The translations under genes were made by a program, and so were the position numbers. The notes under the pieces are model-generated. The model worked only from the letters and a program-made list of their open reading frames with translations. It did not search any database and was not told where the DNA came from. A DNA stretch of 7,046 nucleotides from Methanobacteriota archaeon (GTDB taxonomy: Archaea > Thermoplasmatota > Poseidoniia > Poseidoniales > Thalassarchaeaceae): contig JACNFL010000250.1 of NCBI GenBank assembly GCA_014384685.1, positions 1 to 7,046 on the forward strand. The letters are read 5' to 3'. Positions 6,000 through 7,046 of the stretch are shown in pieces. Within the stretch, counting starts at the first letter, position 1, and each line of letters begins with the position of its first letter.

Positions 6000-6010
6000 G
6001 GGCAACCTAA
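5997..6010. promoter_or_regulatory. DtxR/IdeR-type operator, copy 2
   Basis: This is an identical copy of the 14-mer, offset by exactly 20 bp, close to two helical turns, so two dimers would sit on nearly the same DNA face. It overlaps the end of the TATA-like element and lies 13 bp before the FTR1 ATG, reaching toward the predicted transcription start. Confidence 0.78.
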
Positions 6011-6023
6011 ACCGTGCAACTCC

Positions 6024-6896
6024 ATGGCATCCGACTTCTTGTGGTCCGACATTTGGGCGGGTGGATTAATTGGTTTTAGAGAAGCAGTTGAAGCCGCTCT
6101 TATTATCGGGGTTTTGCTTACCTGGTTAGCACGTAGCGAACGTGGTGATCTAGCAAATTGGATTTGGAAAGGAGTCGGTGCTGGAATCTTAGCCAGCCTT
6201 GTGGTGGCTGCTCTTTTTGCATGGATTTGGGGTGGGGTTGAATCATTCAATGAGCATGAAGCAATGTTTGAAGGGATTCTTGAACTAACAGCAGCAGCAC
6301 TTCTTACCGCAGTAATAATTCACTTCATCCGTCACCCCTCTGCAGCGGAACTTGAAGAATGGGCGGACGAGGCTTACCGCACCAAACAGGGGGCTGGCCT
6401 GTTCATGATTTCTTTTCTCTCAGTTTGGCGTGAGGGTAGTGAAACAGTCATTTTCATCGGTGCTGGGACTGAGGGTAGCGGCGCAATACTTGGGGTGTTG
6501 ATAGGCATCTTGATGGCTTCAGTCTTGGCTTTCGGATTCTTCAAGAAAGGTTTGGAAGTTGATATCAAAAAATTATTCAAAGTCACAAATGTTTTGTTAA
6601 TTCTGTTTGCAGCAGGTTTGGTTGCTCATGGATTCCATGAATTGCAGGAAGCGGGGGCTGCTCCCATTGTAGTTGAACACATATGGGATGTTAATCCTGA
6701 TGTCAGTGATGCTGATGCAGCATCGGGGAATTATCCCGCATTACATGAAAAAGGTGTAATTGGTGGTATTTTCAAGGCACTCTTCGGTTGGAATGGAAAT
6801 CCAGCACTTCTTGAAGTGGTGCTTTGGGTGGCTTATGTTACAGGAATGGTATACCTTTCAAAAAAATTGGGTGGGTCAAATAACACCTCTGAATAA
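6024..6896 (+). CDS. ftr1: FTR1-family iron permease
   Basis: This 290-residue protein has about seven membrane helices (near 10-36, 46-71, 80-103, 122-147, 150-173, 182-208 and 258-283). Both diagnostic REXXE iron-binding motifs are present: REAVE (19-23) in helix 1 and REGSE (136-140) in helix 4. The family takes up ferric iron, with iron oxidation coupled to transport in known systems. Known partners are a multicopper oxidase in fungi, EfeO/EfeB in bacteria, or P19-type periplasmic proteins. None is next to this gene. A His/Asp/Glu-containing exported or cytosolic loop (about 206-255) precedes the last helix. The ATG has no Shine-Dalgarno site and fits a leaderless start behind a TATA box flanked by two DtxR-type operators, pointing to repression when iron is sufficient. 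Confidence 0.93.
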   Translation: MASDFLWSDIWAGGLIGFREAVEAALIIGVLLTWLARSERGDLANWIWKGVGAGILASLVVAALFAWIWGGVESFNEHEAMFEGILELTAAALLTAVIIHFIRHPSAAELEEWADEAYRTKQGAGLFMISFLSVWREGSETVIFIGAGTEGSGAILGVLIGILMASVLAFGFFKKGLEVDIKKLFKVTNVLLILFAAGLVAHGFHELQEAGAAPIVVEHIWDVNPDVSDADAASGNYPALHEKGVIGGIFKALFGWNGNPALLEVVLWVAYVTGMVYLSKKLGGSNNTSE

Positions 6897-6908
6897 TTAA
6901 TATTATTC
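6891..6908. terminator. AT-rich palindrome shared by two convergent gene ends
   Basis: GAATAAT-TAAT-ATTATTC has perfect seven-base arms and a four-base loop. It spans the last codons and stops of both FTR1 (stop 6894-6896) and the minus-strand gene (stop 6903-6905). A bidirectional 3'-end element is plausible, but the stem is all A/T except one pair and lacks long T-tracts. Confidence 0.35.
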
Positions 6909-7046
6909 GGCAGAAACGCGGATTGCACCATCATTATAGTGCACATAAATATTGTGTGGGACCCTTGAAGTTAGAGCCGCAAGCGCCTCTAAAATTTCAT
7001 TTTCACTCACATCAAAAGCTTCTGCGGCGCGCTGGCTAGACCATGG
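6903..7046 (-). CDS. C-terminus of a probable winged-helix protein (N-terminus off window)
   Basis: The minus strand is open from the right edge to TAA 6903-6905, giving 47 residues. The piece RAAEAFDVSENEILEALAAL looks like a helix-turn-helix: a short helix, a turn at DVSEN and a second helix. It is followed by a beta pair, NIYVHYNDGAIRV, that would form the wing. Codons are regular and the end meets FTR1 with a 6-bp gap between stops, typical of real convergent genes. Too little is present to name a family or say whether it regulates FTR1. No cysteine or histidine cluster that would mark a metal sensor is visible in this part. Confidence 0.6.
   Translation of the reverse strand, partial: PWSSQRAAEAFDVSENEILEALAALTSRVPHNIYVHYNDGAIRVSAE

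Overview
The window looks archaeal, most likely a planktonic Thermoplasmatota-type genome such as Poseidoniales (marine group II). That placement is an inference. It rests on a Gar1-type H/ACA ribonucleoprotein, TATA-box promoters with a probable leaderless transcript, and a large secreted protein ending in a hydrophobic segment plus RRRD. Genes are tightly packed, and no mobile element, rRNA, tRNA or CRISPR array was seen.

Layout, left to right. (1) 1-816, minus strand, running off the left edge: an RNA-binding protein with a Gar1-like core, an RGG tract, a RanBP2-type zinc finger and a long second RGG tract. Its DNA is a run of near-perfect tandem repeats and C-runs. (2) 882-2909, minus: a secreted, C-terminally anchored surface protein whose promoter carries a perfect 17-bp palindrome at the predicted transcription start. 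(3) 3101-4967, minus: a two-gene ABC-2 (NosFY-like) transporter operon, ATPase then permease, ending in a terminator-like hairpin. (4) 5032-5925, plus, divergent from the ABC operon: an unrecognised three-helix membrane protein with an exported C-terminal domain. (5) 6024-6896, plus: an FTR1 iron permease behind two identical DtxR/IdeR-like operators that bracket its TATA box. (6) 6903-7046, minus, cut by the right edge: the C-terminus of a probable winged-helix protein, convergent with FTR1 across an AT-rich palindrome.

The most remarkable item is the left-edge gene. A Gar1 core fused to RGG repeats recalls eukaryotic Gar1 with its GAR domains, and the RGG / RanBP2-finger / RGG order recalls the C-terminal half of the animal FUS/EWSR1/TAF15 proteins. 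I know of no described archaeal protein with this combination, though I could not search. The clearest regulatory logic is the iron-permease promoter, where metal-loaded repressor binding should block TBP access.
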